Positions 1-8,323 of a stretch of 64,000 nt of DNA are shown here, one piece after another. The translations under genes were made by a program, and so were the position numbers. Origin of the DNA: Mycobacterium sp. URHB0044 (lineage in GTDB: Bacteria > Actinomycetota > Actinomycetes > Mycobacteriales > Mycobacteriaceae). Within the stretch, counting starts at the first letter, position 1; each line of letters opens with the position of its first letter. The notes under the pieces are model-generated. The model searched no databases, had not been told where the DNA came from, and was given only the letters and a program-made list of their open reading frames with translations. The stretch covers positions 62,001 to 126,000 of the forward strand of contig NZ_JIAW01000013.1 of assembly GCF_000620625.1 (NCBI RefSeq), in the 5' to 3' direction.

Positions 1-392
1 TCGCGCGAGCGCACCTGCTCGATCGCCAGGTCGGCGACGACCACGTCCATTCCGGCGAGGTTCTCGAGCTCCGGATCGGTGACCCGCACGCGGGTGTCGA
101 GCACCTGGCCAAGCACCAGCACTTCACCGGGGCGCTGTGCGAACCGGCGCAGCGACACGTTGGCGGTGGTCAGCGTGACGGCGTTGGGTTCGATGGCGGT
201 CACGCGCAGGATGGGAACGAAAATCCTTCTGCGACTGAGCAATTCGACGACGAGGCCGAGCACGCGAGGCTGTTGGCGGACGCTGCTGATGCTGATCACC
301 ACGTCGCGGACACGTCCGATGGACTCGCCGTCCGGGCCGAGCACCACCATCCCCGCTAGTCGGGCCGCGTAGACCCTGTTCACCGCCACCAT
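1..392 (-). CDS. PRC-barrel domain protein, Rv1232c-like (C-terminus off the left edge)
   Basis: The minus strand is open from an ATG at 392 to the window edge, giving the first 130 residues. The start reads MVAVNRVYAARLAGMVVLG, followed by a PRC-barrel-like pattern (DGESIGRVRDVVI near residue 25, VLGLVVELLSRRRIFVPI near 45). Rv1232c of M. tuberculosis occupies this place near lpqY and, as I recall, has PRC-barrel and MgtE-N-like parts. That identity is inferred from the sequence pattern plus synteny. GTG codons just inside the ATG are alternative starts. The gene is divergent from the lyase gene to the right, with only 25 nt between the start codons if that gene starts at 418. Function is unknown. 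Confidence 0.7.
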   Translation of the reverse strand, partial: MVAVNRVYAARLAGMVVLGPDGESIGRVRDVVISISSVRQQPRVLGLVVELLSRRRIFVPILRVTAIEPNAVTLTTANVSLRRFAQRPGEVLVLGQVLDTRVRVTDPELENLAGMDVVVADLAIEQVRSR

Positions 393-417
393 GACTCAAA
401 GGGTAGAGAGTGAACGC

Positions 418-1374
418 GTGGACAACCTGTATCGCCCCCGTCGAACGTGCCTTTCGGTTCCAGGCAGTAGCGACAAGATGATTGAGAAGGCCAAGGGCCT
501 GCCCGCCGACGAGGTGTTCCTCGATCTGGAGGACGCCGTCGCACCCGACGCCAAGGCGGAGGCTCGTGCTCGGGTCGCGGCAGCCCTGGCACAGCCCGGC
601 TGGTCGGGCCAATTGCGCGGCGTAAGGGTCAACGACTGGACCACGCCGTGGACCCATGCCGACGTCATCGAGGTCGTCGCCGCGGCGGGTGAACACCTCG
701 ACCTCGTCGTGTTGCCGAAGGTGACCGACGCCTCCCATGTTCACGCGCTCGACCTATTGCTCACCCAACTCGAGACCATCCACGGGCTGCCGCCGGGGCG
801 CATCGGCATCGAGGCGCAGATCGAGAACGCCAAGGGCCTGACCAACGTCGACGCGATCGCTGCCGGTCCGCGCGTTCAGGCGCTGGTGCTCGGGCCCGCC
901 GACATGATGGCGAGCCTGAACATGCGGACGCTCGTCGTCGGCGAGCAACCGGAGGGCTACGACGTCGGCGACGCCTACCACCACGTGTTCATGCGCATCC
1001 TGATCGCCGCGCGCACCCACGGCATCAACGCCATCGACGGGCCGTACCTCAAGGTGCGCGACGTCGAGGCGTTCCGCCGGATCGCCGGACGTTCGGCCGC
1101 GCTCGGCTACGACGGCAAGTGGGTGCTGCACCCCGATCAAATCGACGCGGGCAACGACATCTTCAGCCCGCGCCAAGACGACTACGACCACGCCGAGCTG
1201 ATCCTCGAGGCCTACGACTGGCACACGTCGCGGGCCGGCGGCGCAAGGGGCGCAGTGATGCTCGGCGACGAAATGATCGACGAGGCCAGCCGCAAGATGG
1301 CATTGGTGATCGCGGGCAAGGGCCGGGCAGCCGGCATGTCGCGCACCGGTGAACCGTTCCGGCCGCCTGAGTAG
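418..1374 (+). CDS. HpcH/HpaI aldolase-family CoA-ester lyase (malyl-CoA/citrate lyase beta type)
   Basis: Members of this family cleave or form the C-C bond of acyl-CoA esters such as malyl-CoA, beta-methylmalyl-CoA or citramalyl-CoA using a divalent metal. The protein has 318 residues, normal for the malyl-CoA lyase branch. It shows RRTCLSVPGSS near residue 8, DLEDAV at 36-41, GVRVND, the metal-ligand segment IEAQIENAKGL, LGPADMMASL, and the closing GYDGKWVLHPDQI. I chose GTG 418 because a GAGAG purine run lies just upstream. An in-frame ATG at 391 has no ribosome site and would overlap the divergent gene. The exact substrate cannot be told from sequence; malyl-CoA or methylmalyl-CoA is most likely. 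Confidence 0.85.
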   Translation: MDNLYRPRRTCLSVPGSSDKMIEKAKGLPADEVFLDLEDAVAPDAKAEARARVAAALAQPGWSGQLRGVRVNDWTTPWTHADVIEVVAAAGEHLDLVVLPKVTDASHVHALDLLLTQLETIHGLPPGRIGIEAQIENAKGLTNVDAIAAGPRVQALVLGPADMMASLNMRTLVVGEQPEGYDVGDAYHHVFMRILIAARTHGINAIDGPYLKVRDVEAFRRIAGRSAALGYDGKWVLHPDQIDAGNDIFSPRQDDYDHAELILEAYDWHTSRAGGARGAVMLGDEMIDEASRKMALVIAGKGRAAGMSRTGEPFRPPE

Positions 1375-1377
1375 CCG

Positions 1378-1890
1378 CTAGACCAACGACCAGCCGCTGG
1401 CGTACAACCCGATGAAGAGCAGCAGGTAGAGCACCCACCCCACCGTCACCAGACCGCCGATGATGGTGCCCGCCAGCGCGATGCCGTAGCCGTCCTGGCC
1501 CGTGCGCTTGGTCTCGCGCATCGCGATGACGCCGAGGAAGAGCCCGATGATCGACGGCAACCCGCAGAACAGCAGGCCGGCCAGCGCGGTCGCGAGCGCA
1601 CCGATCGCCTTGCCGTTGGTGCCCAGCGGCTTCACCGGCCGGTACGGGTCGTACGGATCCGTCGCATACGGGTAGCCGCCGGCGTAGGGCGGATAACCCG
1701 GCGGCGGATATCCGGGTGGCGGATACCCGGGAGGTCCGGAGTAGCCGGGCCCGTAGACGGGCGGAGGCAGCCCGACGTTGTTCGGGTAGTCCACCGGTGC
1801 GTACGGGTCGTGCTGGCGCGGCGAGTTCTCCAGTGGCGGGTATTCGCCGCCTCCCGGATTGACGTACGGCTGGTCCGGGCCGCTGGTCAC
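1378..1890 (-). CDS. Proline-rich DUF4190-type membrane protein
   Basis: This 170-residue protein starts with GTG. The N-terminal half is a disordered Pro/Gly/Tyr-rich region with GYPPP repeats. The C-terminal half has two hydrophobic segments (IGALATALAGLLFCGLPSII, then GTIIGGLVTVGWVLYLLLF) joined by a loop with GVIAMRETKRTGQDGYG, the usual DUF4190 pattern. It lies 2 nt downstream of a second protein of the same design, so the pair is probably one transcript and a tandem duplication. A role in the cell envelope is possible but not shown. It ends close to the convergent lyase gene. Confidence 0.8.
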   Translation of the reverse strand: MTSGPDQPYVNPGGGEYPPLENSPRQHDPYAPVDYPNNVGLPPPVYGPGYSGPPGYPPPGYPPPGYPPYAGGYPYATDPYDPYRPVKPLGTNGKAIGALATALAGLLFCGLPSIIGLFLGVIAMRETKRTGQDGYGIALAGTIIGGLVTVGWVLYLLLFIGLYASGWSLV

Positions 1891-1892
1891 GG

Positions 1893-2564
1893 TCAGGAAG
1901 CCAGTACCGAGATGGTCCAGATCAGACTGATCAGCAGCGACGCCGCACCGATGGCGATACCCGCGATGGCAAGGCCGCGGCCGTTCGCGCCGGTGGCCTT
2001 GATCTGGTTGAGCGCGATGATGCCCAGCACGATGCCGATGATCGAACCGATGCCGCAGAAGAACCCGATCACCGACGCGACCACGGAGGCGATCGCCATG
2101 GTGTTCGTGGACGCGGTCGGTGCGCCGTACGGGTTGTAGCCACCGCCGTATGCCGCCGCCGGCGGGGGACCGTAGCCCGGAGGGGGGCCGTAGCCGGGCG
2201 GGGGACCGTAGCCGGGGGGAGTGCCGTAGGACGGCGGAGGCGGCGGCGGGTAACCGGTGCCGTAGCCGGGCGGCGGATACGCCTGCGGATCACCCGGTGG
2301 CGGGTAGGCCCCAGGAGGCGGGTAGCCGCCTTGGTCGCCGGGCGGCGGGTAGCCGCCTTGGTCGAACGACGGCGGCGGGTAGGCCGGGGCATCGTAGGAC
2401 GGGGCATCGTAGGACGGCGCGTCCGTCGATGGCGGCGGGTACGCCGGAGGTTGCTGGGACTGCTCGATTGGCGGCGCCTCGTAGCCACCCGACGCCGGCT
2501 CGCCTGCGCCCGCTCCTGTCTCGGGTGACGGCGTCTGGCCTGCGTCTCCGCCCGGATTCGTCAT
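1893..2564 (-). CDS. Proline-rich DUF4190-type membrane protein (paralogue of the next gene)
   Basis: The start is set at the ATG at 2564 (MTNPGGDAGQTPSPETG), giving 223 residues. The frame stays open upstream but that part is non-coding in character. The N-terminal ~145 residues are low-complexity, with SYDAPSYDAP, GGYPPPGDQ and repeated GYGPPP units. The DNA here is visibly repetitive. The C-terminus carries the DUF4190 pattern: two transmembrane helices around IIGIVLGIIALNQIKATGANGRG. The protein is likely anchored in the membrane with a long disordered tail. Position next to Rv1232c- and Rv1234-like genes matches Rv1233c, though I am not certain of one-to-one orthology. Confidence 0.8.
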   Translation of the reverse strand: MTNPGGDAGQTPSPETGAGAGEPASGGYEAPPIEQSQQPPAYPPPSTDAPSYDAPSYDAPAYPPPSFDQGGYPPPGDQGGYPPPGAYPPPGDPQAYPPPGYGTGYPPPPPPSYGTPPGYGPPPGYGPPPGYGPPPAAAYGGGYNPYGAPTASTNTMAIASVVASVIGFFCGIGSIIGIVLGIIALNQIKATGANGRGLAIAGIAIGAASLLISLIWTISVLAS

Positions 2565-2696
2565 GGCGTCAAACCTAGCGCACGCGCCGATTGCCGGTGG
2601 CCGGTCCACATTCGGGGCACCATTGGGTGTGCCCGGGCGTTGTCCGACTGGACGTTCGACTGGTTGGCTGTCCGAAGGCCGGAGGAGAAGACAAAG

Positions 2697-3197
2697 ATGA
2701 CCAGTCCGCTACAACCTGGACAGAAGCCGGGCCGCGGCGGCCCCGCTGGACTGCCGACGCCGCCGAAGGGATGGCCGATCGGCTCCTATCCCACCTACGC
2801 CGAGGCGCAACGGGCGGTGGATTACCTGTCCGACCAAGAGTTTCTGGTGCAGCAGGTGACCATCGTCGGCGTCGACTTGATGCAGGTCGAACGCGTGACG
2901 GGACGGCTGACGTGGCCGCGGGTACTCGGCGGCGGTGCGCTGACGGGCGCCTGGCTCGGCCTGTTCATCGGGCTGGTGCTCGGCTTCTTCAGCCCCAGCC
3001 CGTGGGGTTCGTTGATCGCTGGGCTGGTGGCCGGTGTGTTCTTCGGACTCATCACCTCGGGCCTGCAATACGCGATGGCTCGCGGCACAAGAGATTTCAG
3101 TTCGACGATGCAACTGGTTGCCGGCCGCTACGACGTGCTGTGCGATCCCCAGGGCGCAGAGCAGGGTCGGGATCTGCTGGCGCGCTTGACGATCTGA
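2697..3197 (+). CDS. Rv1234-like membrane protein with general-stress-protein-17M-like N-terminus
   Basis: The ATG at 2697 follows a strong GGAGGAGAAG ribosome site; an upstream in-frame ATG at 2640 lacks one. The 166-residue protein has a short Pro/Gly-rich start and then GSYPTYAEAQRAVDYLSDQEF, as in the N-terminal fold of GSP17M-type stress proteins. Two hydrophobic segments follow (ALTGAWLGLFIGLVLGFF and GSLIAGLVAGVFFGLITSG), then a soluble tail. By position before lpqY it matches Rv1234 of M. tuberculosis. It is a membrane protein of unknown role. It may be transcribed towards lpqY, but a promoter for lpqY is visible in the 167-nt gap. Confidence 0.75.
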   Translation: MTSPLQPGQKPGRGGPAGLPTPPKGWPIGSYPTYAEAQRAVDYLSDQEFLVQQVTIVGVDLMQVERVTGRLTWPRVLGGGALTGAWLGLFIGLVLGFFSPSPWGSLIAGLVAGVFFGLITSGLQYAMARGTRDFSSTMQLVAGRYDVLCDPQGAEQGRDLLARLTI

Positions 3198-3295
3198 GCC
3201 CGTCGCCGCCCATCTCCGATGCCGTTCTGGTGAACCCTGAAGTTCGCTGACCCGGGGGCCCGCAGGTCACGATTGCGACGCGCGGGGCGAAAGTG

Positions 3296-3325
3296 TTGCA
3301 CATCACGCGTAATTCGCTCTACGGT
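3296..3325 (+). promoter_or_regulatory. Candidate promoter of lpqY-sugABC
   Basis: A TTGCAC at 3296-3301 is followed after 18 nt by TACGGT at 3320-3325, which fits the mycobacterial TANNNT -10 rule. This would give a leader of about 33 nt carrying the AGGAGG at 3353-3358 before the GTG start at 3365. It was read by eye and has no experimental support. Confidence 0.45.
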
Positions 3326-3364
3326 TTGCGCGCGGGACGAACTCGCACGGACAGGAGGCGGGCG

Positions 3365-4762
3365 GTGCGCGCTCTGCGGCTGCGGGCTGCGGTGTTGGCT
3401 GCGCTGACGACGGCGTCGATGGTGTCGGCGTGCGGGTCGCAGTCCAACGGAATCGTCATCAACTACTACACACCGGCCAGCGAGATGGCCACGTTCACGG
3501 CCGTGGCGAAGCGCTGCAACGAAGAGCTCGGTGGGCGCTTCACCATCAAGCAGATCAGCCTGCCCAAGGGCGCCGACGATCAGCGTCTGCAGCTGGCTCG
3601 CCGGCTCACCGGCAATGACAAGACGCTCGACGTGATGGCCCTCGACGTGGTGTGGACCGCCGAGTTCGCGGAGGCCGGTTGGGCGTTGCCGCTCTCCGAC
3701 GACCCGGCGGGCAAGGCGGAGGCCGACGCCAAGAGCAATACGTTGCCAGGACCGCTCAAGACGGCGGAGTGGCAGGACAAGTTGTACGCCGCGCCGATCA
3801 CCACTAATACCCAATTGCTTTGGTACCGCGCTGATTTGATGGACGAACCGCCAAACACGTGGGATGGCATGGTGTCCGAGGCGGCACGTCTGCACGCCGC
3901 GGGGAAGCCCAGCTGGATCGCGTTGCAGGCCAAGCAGTACGAGGGCCTGGTGGTGTGGTTCAACACGTTGCTGGAGAGCGCCGGAGGCCAAGTGCTCTCC
4001 GACGACGGCAAGTCCGTGACGCTCACCGATACCCCAGAGCACCGCGCGGCGACGGTGAAGGCGCTGCAGATCATCAAAGCGGTTGCCACGGCCCCAGGGG
4101 CCGACCCGTCGATCACGCAGACGGACGAAGGCACCGCGCGCCTGGCGCTGGAACAGGGCAAAGCCGCCCTCGAGGTGAACTGGCCGTTCGTGTTGCCGTC
4201 GCTGCTGGAGAACGCCGTCAAGGGCGGCGTGTCCTTCCTCCCGCTCAACGACGACCCCGCGCTGGCCGGCAGCATCAACGACGTCGGGACGTTCTCGCCA
4301 ACCGACGAGCAGTTCCGAGCCGCCTACGACGCCAGCAAGAAGGTGTTCGGCTTCGCCACCTACCCCGGCGTGCAGCAGGGCGAGCCCGCCAAGGTCACGA
4401 TCGGCGGCTTGAACCTCGCGGTCGCGAAGACCAGCCAGCACAGGGCTGAAGCCTTCGAGGCCATCCGGTGCATGCGCAACGTGGAGAATCAGCGGTACAC
4501 CTCGATCGAGGGCGGCTTGCCCGCCGTACGTGAGTCGCTCTACGACGATCCGGCGTTCCAGGCCAAGTACCCGCAGTACGAGATCATCCGCCAGCAGCTG
4601 ACCAACGCCGCGGTACGACCCGCGACGCCCGTCTACCAGGCGGTGTCGACACGCATCTCGGCGACGCTGGCGCCGATCACCGACATCGAACCCGAGCGCG
4701 ACGCCGACGAGCTCGCCGATCAGGTACAGAAGGCCATCGACGGGAAGGGGCTGATCCCGTGA
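3365..4762 (+). CDS. lpqY: LpqY, trehalose-binding lipoprotein of the trehalose ABC importer
   Basis: LpqY captures trehalose, released at the cell surface when trehalose monomycolate is used by antigen 85 enzymes, and delivers it to SugA/SugB for recycling. The 465-residue protein starts at GTG 3365, seven nt after AGGAGG. It has a short basic, hydrophobic signal ending in the lipobox VSAC with the acylated Cys at residue 23. Then comes a family-1 extracellular solute-binding fold (VINYYTPASEMATFTAVAKRCN; AAPITTNTQLLWYRADLM; GLNLAVAKTSQHRAEAFEAI). Length matches M. tuberculosis LpqY. Its stop overlaps the sugA start by 4 nt, indicating translational coupling in an lpqY-sugA-sugB-sugC operon. 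Confidence 0.95.
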   Translation: MRALRLRAAVLAALTTASMVSACGSQSNGIVINYYTPASEMATFTAVAKRCNEELGGRFTIKQISLPKGADDQRLQLARRLTGNDKTLDVMALDVVWTAEFAEAGWALPLSDDPAGKAEADAKSNTLPGPLKTAEWQDKLYAAPITTNTQLLWYRADLMDEPPNTWDGMVSEAARLHAAGKPSWIALQAKQYEGLVVWFNTLLESAGGQVLSDDGKSVTLTDTPEHRAATVKALQIIKAVATAPGADPSITQTDEGTARLALEQGKAALEVNWPFVLPSLLENAVKGGVSFLPLNDDPALAGSINDVGTFSPTDEQFRAAYDASKKVFGFATYPGVQQGEPAKVTIGGLNLAVAKTSQHRAEAFEAIRCMRNVENQRYTSIEGGLPAVRESLYDDPAFQAKYPQYEIIRQQLTNAAVRPATPVYQAVSTRISATLAPITDIEPERDADELADQVQKAIDGKGLIP

Positions 4763-5685
4763 CGGCATCCGTCGCAGAGCAGGCTGCAGCGCCCGGCGAC
4801 GCCACCGACGACAGTCGTTCGGACCGACGGCTGGCGTTCTGGTTGGTGAGTCCGGCCGTCATCCTGATGATCGCCGTCACCGCGTACCCGATCGCCTACG
4901 CCGTATGGCTCAGCCTGCAGCGCTACAACCTGGCCGCACCCGACGACACCAAGTTCGTCTGGTTCGCCAACTACCAGACCATCCTCACCGACCGGTACTG
5001 GTGGACCGCGTTCGTGGTCACCCTGGCCATCACCATCGTCTCGGTGGCCATCGAGTTCGTGCTCGGCATGGCGCTGGCCCTGGTGATGCACCGGACGATC
5101 TTCGGCAAGGGCGCCGTGCGCACCGCGATCCTGGTCCCGTACGGCATCGTCACCGTCGCGGCGTCCTACAGCTGGTACTACGCCTGGACGCCCGGGACCG
5201 GATACCTGGCCAATCTGCTGCCCACCGGCAGCGCGCCGCTGACCGAGCAGCTGCCCTCGCTGGCGATCGTCGTGCTGGCCGAGGTGTGGAAGACGACGCC
5301 GTTCATGGCGCTGCTGCTGCTCGCCGGGCTGGCGCTGGTGCCGCAGGACCTGCTCAACGCCGCACAGGTCGACGGTGCCGGCGCGTGGAAGCGCCTGATC
5401 AAGGTGATCCTGCCGATGATCAAGCCGGCCATCCTGGTGGCGTTGCTGTTCCGCACCCTCGACGCGTTCCGCATCTTCGACAACATCTACGTGCTGACCG
5501 GCGGGGCCAACGACACCGGCTCGGTGTCGATCCTGGGCTACGACAACCTGTTCAAGGCATTCAACCTCGGACTCGGGTCGGCGATCAGCGTGCTGGTCTT
5601 CCTGTCCGTCGCGGTGATCGCCTTCATCTACATCAAGGTGTTCGGCGCGTCGGCGCCCGGCTCGGACGACGAGGGGAGCCGCTGA
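4759..5685 (+). CDS. sugA: SugA, trehalose ABC importer permease
   Basis: An inner-membrane permease of the MalF type that pairs with SugB to form the trehalose channel. The 308-residue protein has about six transmembrane helices, beginning with LAFWLVSPAVILMIAVTAYPIAY. The permease EAA loop is visible as NAAQVDGAGAWKRLIKVILPMIKP around residues 200-220, where SugC would dock. GTG at 4759 overlaps the lpqY stop (GTGA), and the end overlaps sugB by one base (TGATG). Both overlaps indicate coupled translation within the operon. Confidence 0.95.
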   Translation: MTASVAEQAAAPGDATDDSRSDRRLAFWLVSPAVILMIAVTAYPIAYAVWLSLQRYNLAAPDDTKFVWFANYQTILTDRYWWTAFVVTLAITIVSVAIEFVLGMALALVMHRTIFGKGAVRTAILVPYGIVTVAASYSWYYAWTPGTGYLANLLPTGSAPLTEQLPSLAIVVLAEVWKTTPFMALLLLAGLALVPQDLLNAAQVDGAGAWKRLIKVILPMIKPAILVALLFRTLDAFRIFDNIYVLTGGANDTGSVSILGYDNLFKAFNLGLGSAISVLVFLSVAVIAFIYIKVFGASAPGSDDEGSR

Positions 5686-6521
5686 TGTCCGATCGGGTCG
5701 GCCCCGGCCGTGCGACGGGGTGGACCGTCGTCAACGTCCTGGTGGTGCTCTACGCCCTGTTCCCCGTGCTGTGGATCCTGTCGCTGTCGTTGAAGCCGAC
5801 GTCAAGTGTCAAGGACGGCAAGCTGATTCCGGCGCAGGTGACGTTCGACAACTACAAGGCCATCTTCCAGGGCAACATCTTCAGTTCGGCGCTGGTGAAC
5901 TCGATCGGCATCGGGCTGATCACCACGGTGATCGCGGTGCTGCTGGGCGGAATGGCGGCGTACGCGATCGCGAGGCTCGCGTTCCCCGGCAAGAAGGCAT
6001 TGGTGGGCGTCGCGTTGTTGATCGCGATGTTCCCCCAGATCTCGCTGGTGACACCGCTTTTCAACATCGAACGCCGGCTCGGGCTGTTCGACACCTGGCC
6101 GGGCCTCATCCTGCCGTACATCACGTTCGCGCTGCCGCTGGCGATCTACACCATGTCGGCGTTCTTCCGGGAGATCCCATGGGATCTGGAGAAGGCGGCC
6201 AAGATGGACGGCGCCACCCCGGGGCAGGCCTTCCGCAAGGTGATCGCGCCGCTGGCGGCGCCGGGCATCGTGACGGCGGCCATCCTGGTCTTCATCTTCG
6301 CCTGGAACGACCTGTTGCTGGCGCTGTCGCTGACGGCGACGCAGCGGGCGATCACGGCGCCGGTGGCGATCGCGAACTTCACCGGCAGTTCGCAATTCGA
6401 GGAGCCGACCGGATCCATTGCCGCCGGCGCGATGGTCATCACCGTGCCGATCATCATCTTCGTACTAATCTTCCAACGACGGATCGTCGCCGGTTTGACG
6501 TCCGGTGCGGTGAAGGGGTAA
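5685..6521 (+). CDS. sugB: SugB, trehalose ABC importer permease
   Basis: The second permease subunit, of the MalG type. The start is the ATG at 5685, overlapping the sugA stop and preceded by GAGGGGAGC. The open frame extends far upstream but that part is antisense-like shadow inside sugA. The 278-residue protein starts MSDRVGPGRATGWTVVNVLV and has about six transmembrane helices. The EAA motif reads EKAAKMDGATPGQAFRKVIAPLAAPG. SugC follows after 4 nt. Confidence 0.95.
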   Translation: MSDRVGPGRATGWTVVNVLVVLYALFPVLWILSLSLKPTSSVKDGKLIPAQVTFDNYKAIFQGNIFSSALVNSIGIGLITTVIAVLLGGMAAYAIARLAFPGKKALVGVALLIAMFPQISLVTPLFNIERRLGLFDTWPGLILPYITFALPLAIYTMSAFFREIPWDLEKAAKMDGATPGQAFRKVIAPLAAPGIVTAAILVFIFAWNDLLLALSLTATQRAITAPVAIANFTGSSQFEEPTGSIAAGAMVITVPIIIFVLIFQRRIVAGLTSGAVKG

Positions 6522-6525
6522 TTCG

Positions 6526-7698
6526 ATGGCCGAAATCGTGCTCGACCACGTGTCCAAGAGCTATCCCAATGGCGCTGTGGCGGTTAAGGATCTGTCAATC
6601 AGCATCGCCGACGGGGAGTTCATCATCCTGGTCGGGCCTTCGGGCTGCGGGAAGTCGACCACGCTCAACATGATCGCCGGGCTGGAGGACATCAGCTCGG
6701 GCGAGCTCAGCATCGGCGGCGAGCGGGTCAACGAGAAGGCCCCCAAGGACCGCGACATCGCGATGGTGTTCCAGTCGTATGCGCTCTACCCGCACATGAC
6801 CGTCCGGCAGAACATCGCGTTTCCGCTCACGCTGGCCAAGGTGAGCAAGGCCGACATCGCGACCAAGGTCGAGCAGACGGCGAAGGTCCTCGATCTGACC
6901 GAGCTGCTCGACCGCAAGCCCGGGCAATTGTCCGGCGGGCAGCGCCAGCGGGTGGCGATGGGCCGCGCCATCGTGCGGGACCCGAAGGCGTTCCTGATGG
7001 ACGAACCGCTGAGCAACCTCGACGCCAAGCTGCGCGTGCAGATGCGTTCGGAGATCGCGCGTTTGCAGAACCGGCTCGGCACCACGACGGTCTACGTGAC
7101 GCACGACCAGACCGAGGCGATGACCCTCGGCGACCGCGTGGTCGTCATGCTGGCGGGCGTCGCGCAGCAGATCGGCACGCCCGAGGAGCTGTACAACCGT
7201 CCTGCGAACCTGTTCGTGGCCGGCTTCATCGGGTCGCCGGCGATGAACTTCTTCCCGGCCACCCTGACCGACGTGGGAGTGCGGTTGCCGTTCGGCGACG
7301 TCACCCTGACCTCTGAGGTCCACGACGTGCTGGGGCTTCATCCCAAGCCCAACAACGTGATCGTCGGCGTACGCCCCGAGAACATCGAGGACGTCGCGTT
7401 GATCGACACCTACGCGCGCATCAGGGCCCTGACGTTCACCGTCACCGTCGACTTCGTGGAGTCGCTTGGCGCCGACAAGTATCTGCACTTCCACACCGAG
7501 GGCGAAGGCGCGGAGGCCGCCCAGCTCGCCGAGCTGGCGGTCGAGTCCGGGGCCCCCAAGAACCAGTTCGTGGCAAGGGTTTCCGCCGAGTCGACCGTGA
7601 CCGCAGGGCAGACCGTCGAGCTCGCGTTCGACACGTCCAAGCTGACGTTGTTCGACGCGGACACGGGAGTCAACCTGTCCATCCCGCCCGCCGAGTGA
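6526..7698 (+). CDS. sugC: SugC, ATPase of the trehalose ABC importer
   Basis: The cytoplasmic ATPase that powers LpqY-SugAB. The 390 residues have the MalK/MsmK layout: Walker A GPSGCGKST near residue 37, Q-loop VFQSYALYPHMTV, signature LSGGQRQRVAMGRA near 134, Walker B AFLMDEPLSNLD near 155, H-loop VYVTHDQTEAMTLGD, and a C-terminal OB-like regulatory domain of ~150 residues. The ribosome site GAAGGGG precedes the ATG. Its stop overlaps the next start by 4 nt (GTGA), so the operon continues into a SUFU-domain gene. Confidence 0.95.
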   Translation: MAEIVLDHVSKSYPNGAVAVKDLSISIADGEFIILVGPSGCGKSTTLNMIAGLEDISSGELSIGGERVNEKAPKDRDIAMVFQSYALYPHMTVRQNIAFPLTLAKVSKADIATKVEQTAKVLDLTELLDRKPGQLSGGQRQRVAMGRAIVRDPKAFLMDEPLSNLDAKLRVQMRSEIARLQNRLGTTTVYVTHDQTEAMTLGDRVVVMLAGVAQQIGTPEELYNRPANLFVAGFIGSPAMNFFPATLTDVGVRLPFGDVTLTSEVHDVLGLHPKPNNVIVGVRPENIEDVALIDTYARIRALTFTVTVDFVESLGADKYLHFHTEGEGAEAAQLAELAVESGAPKNQFVARVSAESTVTAGQTVELAFDTSKLTLFDADTGVNLSIPPAE

Positions 7699-8288
7699 CC
7701 GACGTCCTCACCGAGGTCCGCGCGCGTCTGACCGAACACTTCGCAGCGGCCGGGATCACCGCCGAACCCGTTTCGGCCAGTGTGACGTTCCTTGGCGCGG
7801 AGTCCATCGAGGTGCTGCGTTACGGACCGGTCGGGCGCGATGTCTATCACTATGTGTCCCTTGGCTGTTCACGTCACCCGATGATCGAGCCCACCGAGAT
7901 GGTGGCCGACCCCACGGCCGGTCCGCGCGCCGAGGTCGTGGTGTCGCTGCGCGGCCCGACGCCCACCGGACTGGCCCGATCCATTGCCGTGGTCGCGGCG
8001 GCTCCAGCCGTCGAAGGTTTGGTGCTCGGTCCCGACGCGCTCGTCGACCTCGAGACCCCCTTGTGGGAGGGCGCTCCGTTCACTGCGATGTTGTTGGGCG
8101 CCAGCGACATCGATGACGTTCGGCTGCCAGCACCCCTTGATGCGGTGACGGTGTTGTCGGCCACTCCGATCACCGCGACTGAGGCGGCCTGGGTGCGGCT
8201 CAAGGGAGCCGAGGCGATGCGGGAGGCCTGGCGGGTGGACGGTGTCGACGTGCTCGATCCTCGGCGGCCGGCCGCTCAGCCGCGCTAG
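7695..8288 (+). CDS. Suppressor-of-fused (SUFU) domain protein coupled to sugC
   Basis: A 197-residue protein with the bacterial SUFU pattern (EVLRYGPVGRDVYHYVSLGCS near residue 37, then PRAEVVVSLRGP, LWEGAPFTAMLL). The domain is named for an animal Hedgehog regulator. In bacteria it is mostly known from immunity-like or unassigned proteins. GTG at 7695 overlaps the sugC stop (GTGA), so it is almost certainly translated from the sug mRNA. No catalytic motif, signal peptide or membrane segment is evident. A role in assembling or modulating the importer would be inference from the overlap only. Confidence 0.75.
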   Translation: MTDVLTEVRARLTEHFAAAGITAEPVSASVTFLGAESIEVLRYGPVGRDVYHYVSLGCSRHPMIEPTEMVADPTAGPRAEVVVSLRGPTPTGLARSIAVVAAAPAVEGLVLGPDALVDLETPLWEGAPFTAMLLGASDIDDVRLPAPLDAVTVLSATPITATEAAWVRLKGAEAMREAWRVDGVDVLDPRRPAAQPR

Positions 8289-8323
8289 CGCTACGGGGCG
8301 ATTCGACTGAGGAGAAGAACGCC

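Noticed and set aside
2140..2430. CRISPR-like or transposon repeats
   Set aside because: The repeats are in frame inside a coding sequence and encode GYGPPP and SYDAP units.
4905..6521. SugB frame extended upstream into sugA
   Set aside because: The upstream part is out of frame with sugA and Arg/His-rich. ATG 5685 has a ribosome site and overlaps the sugA stop.
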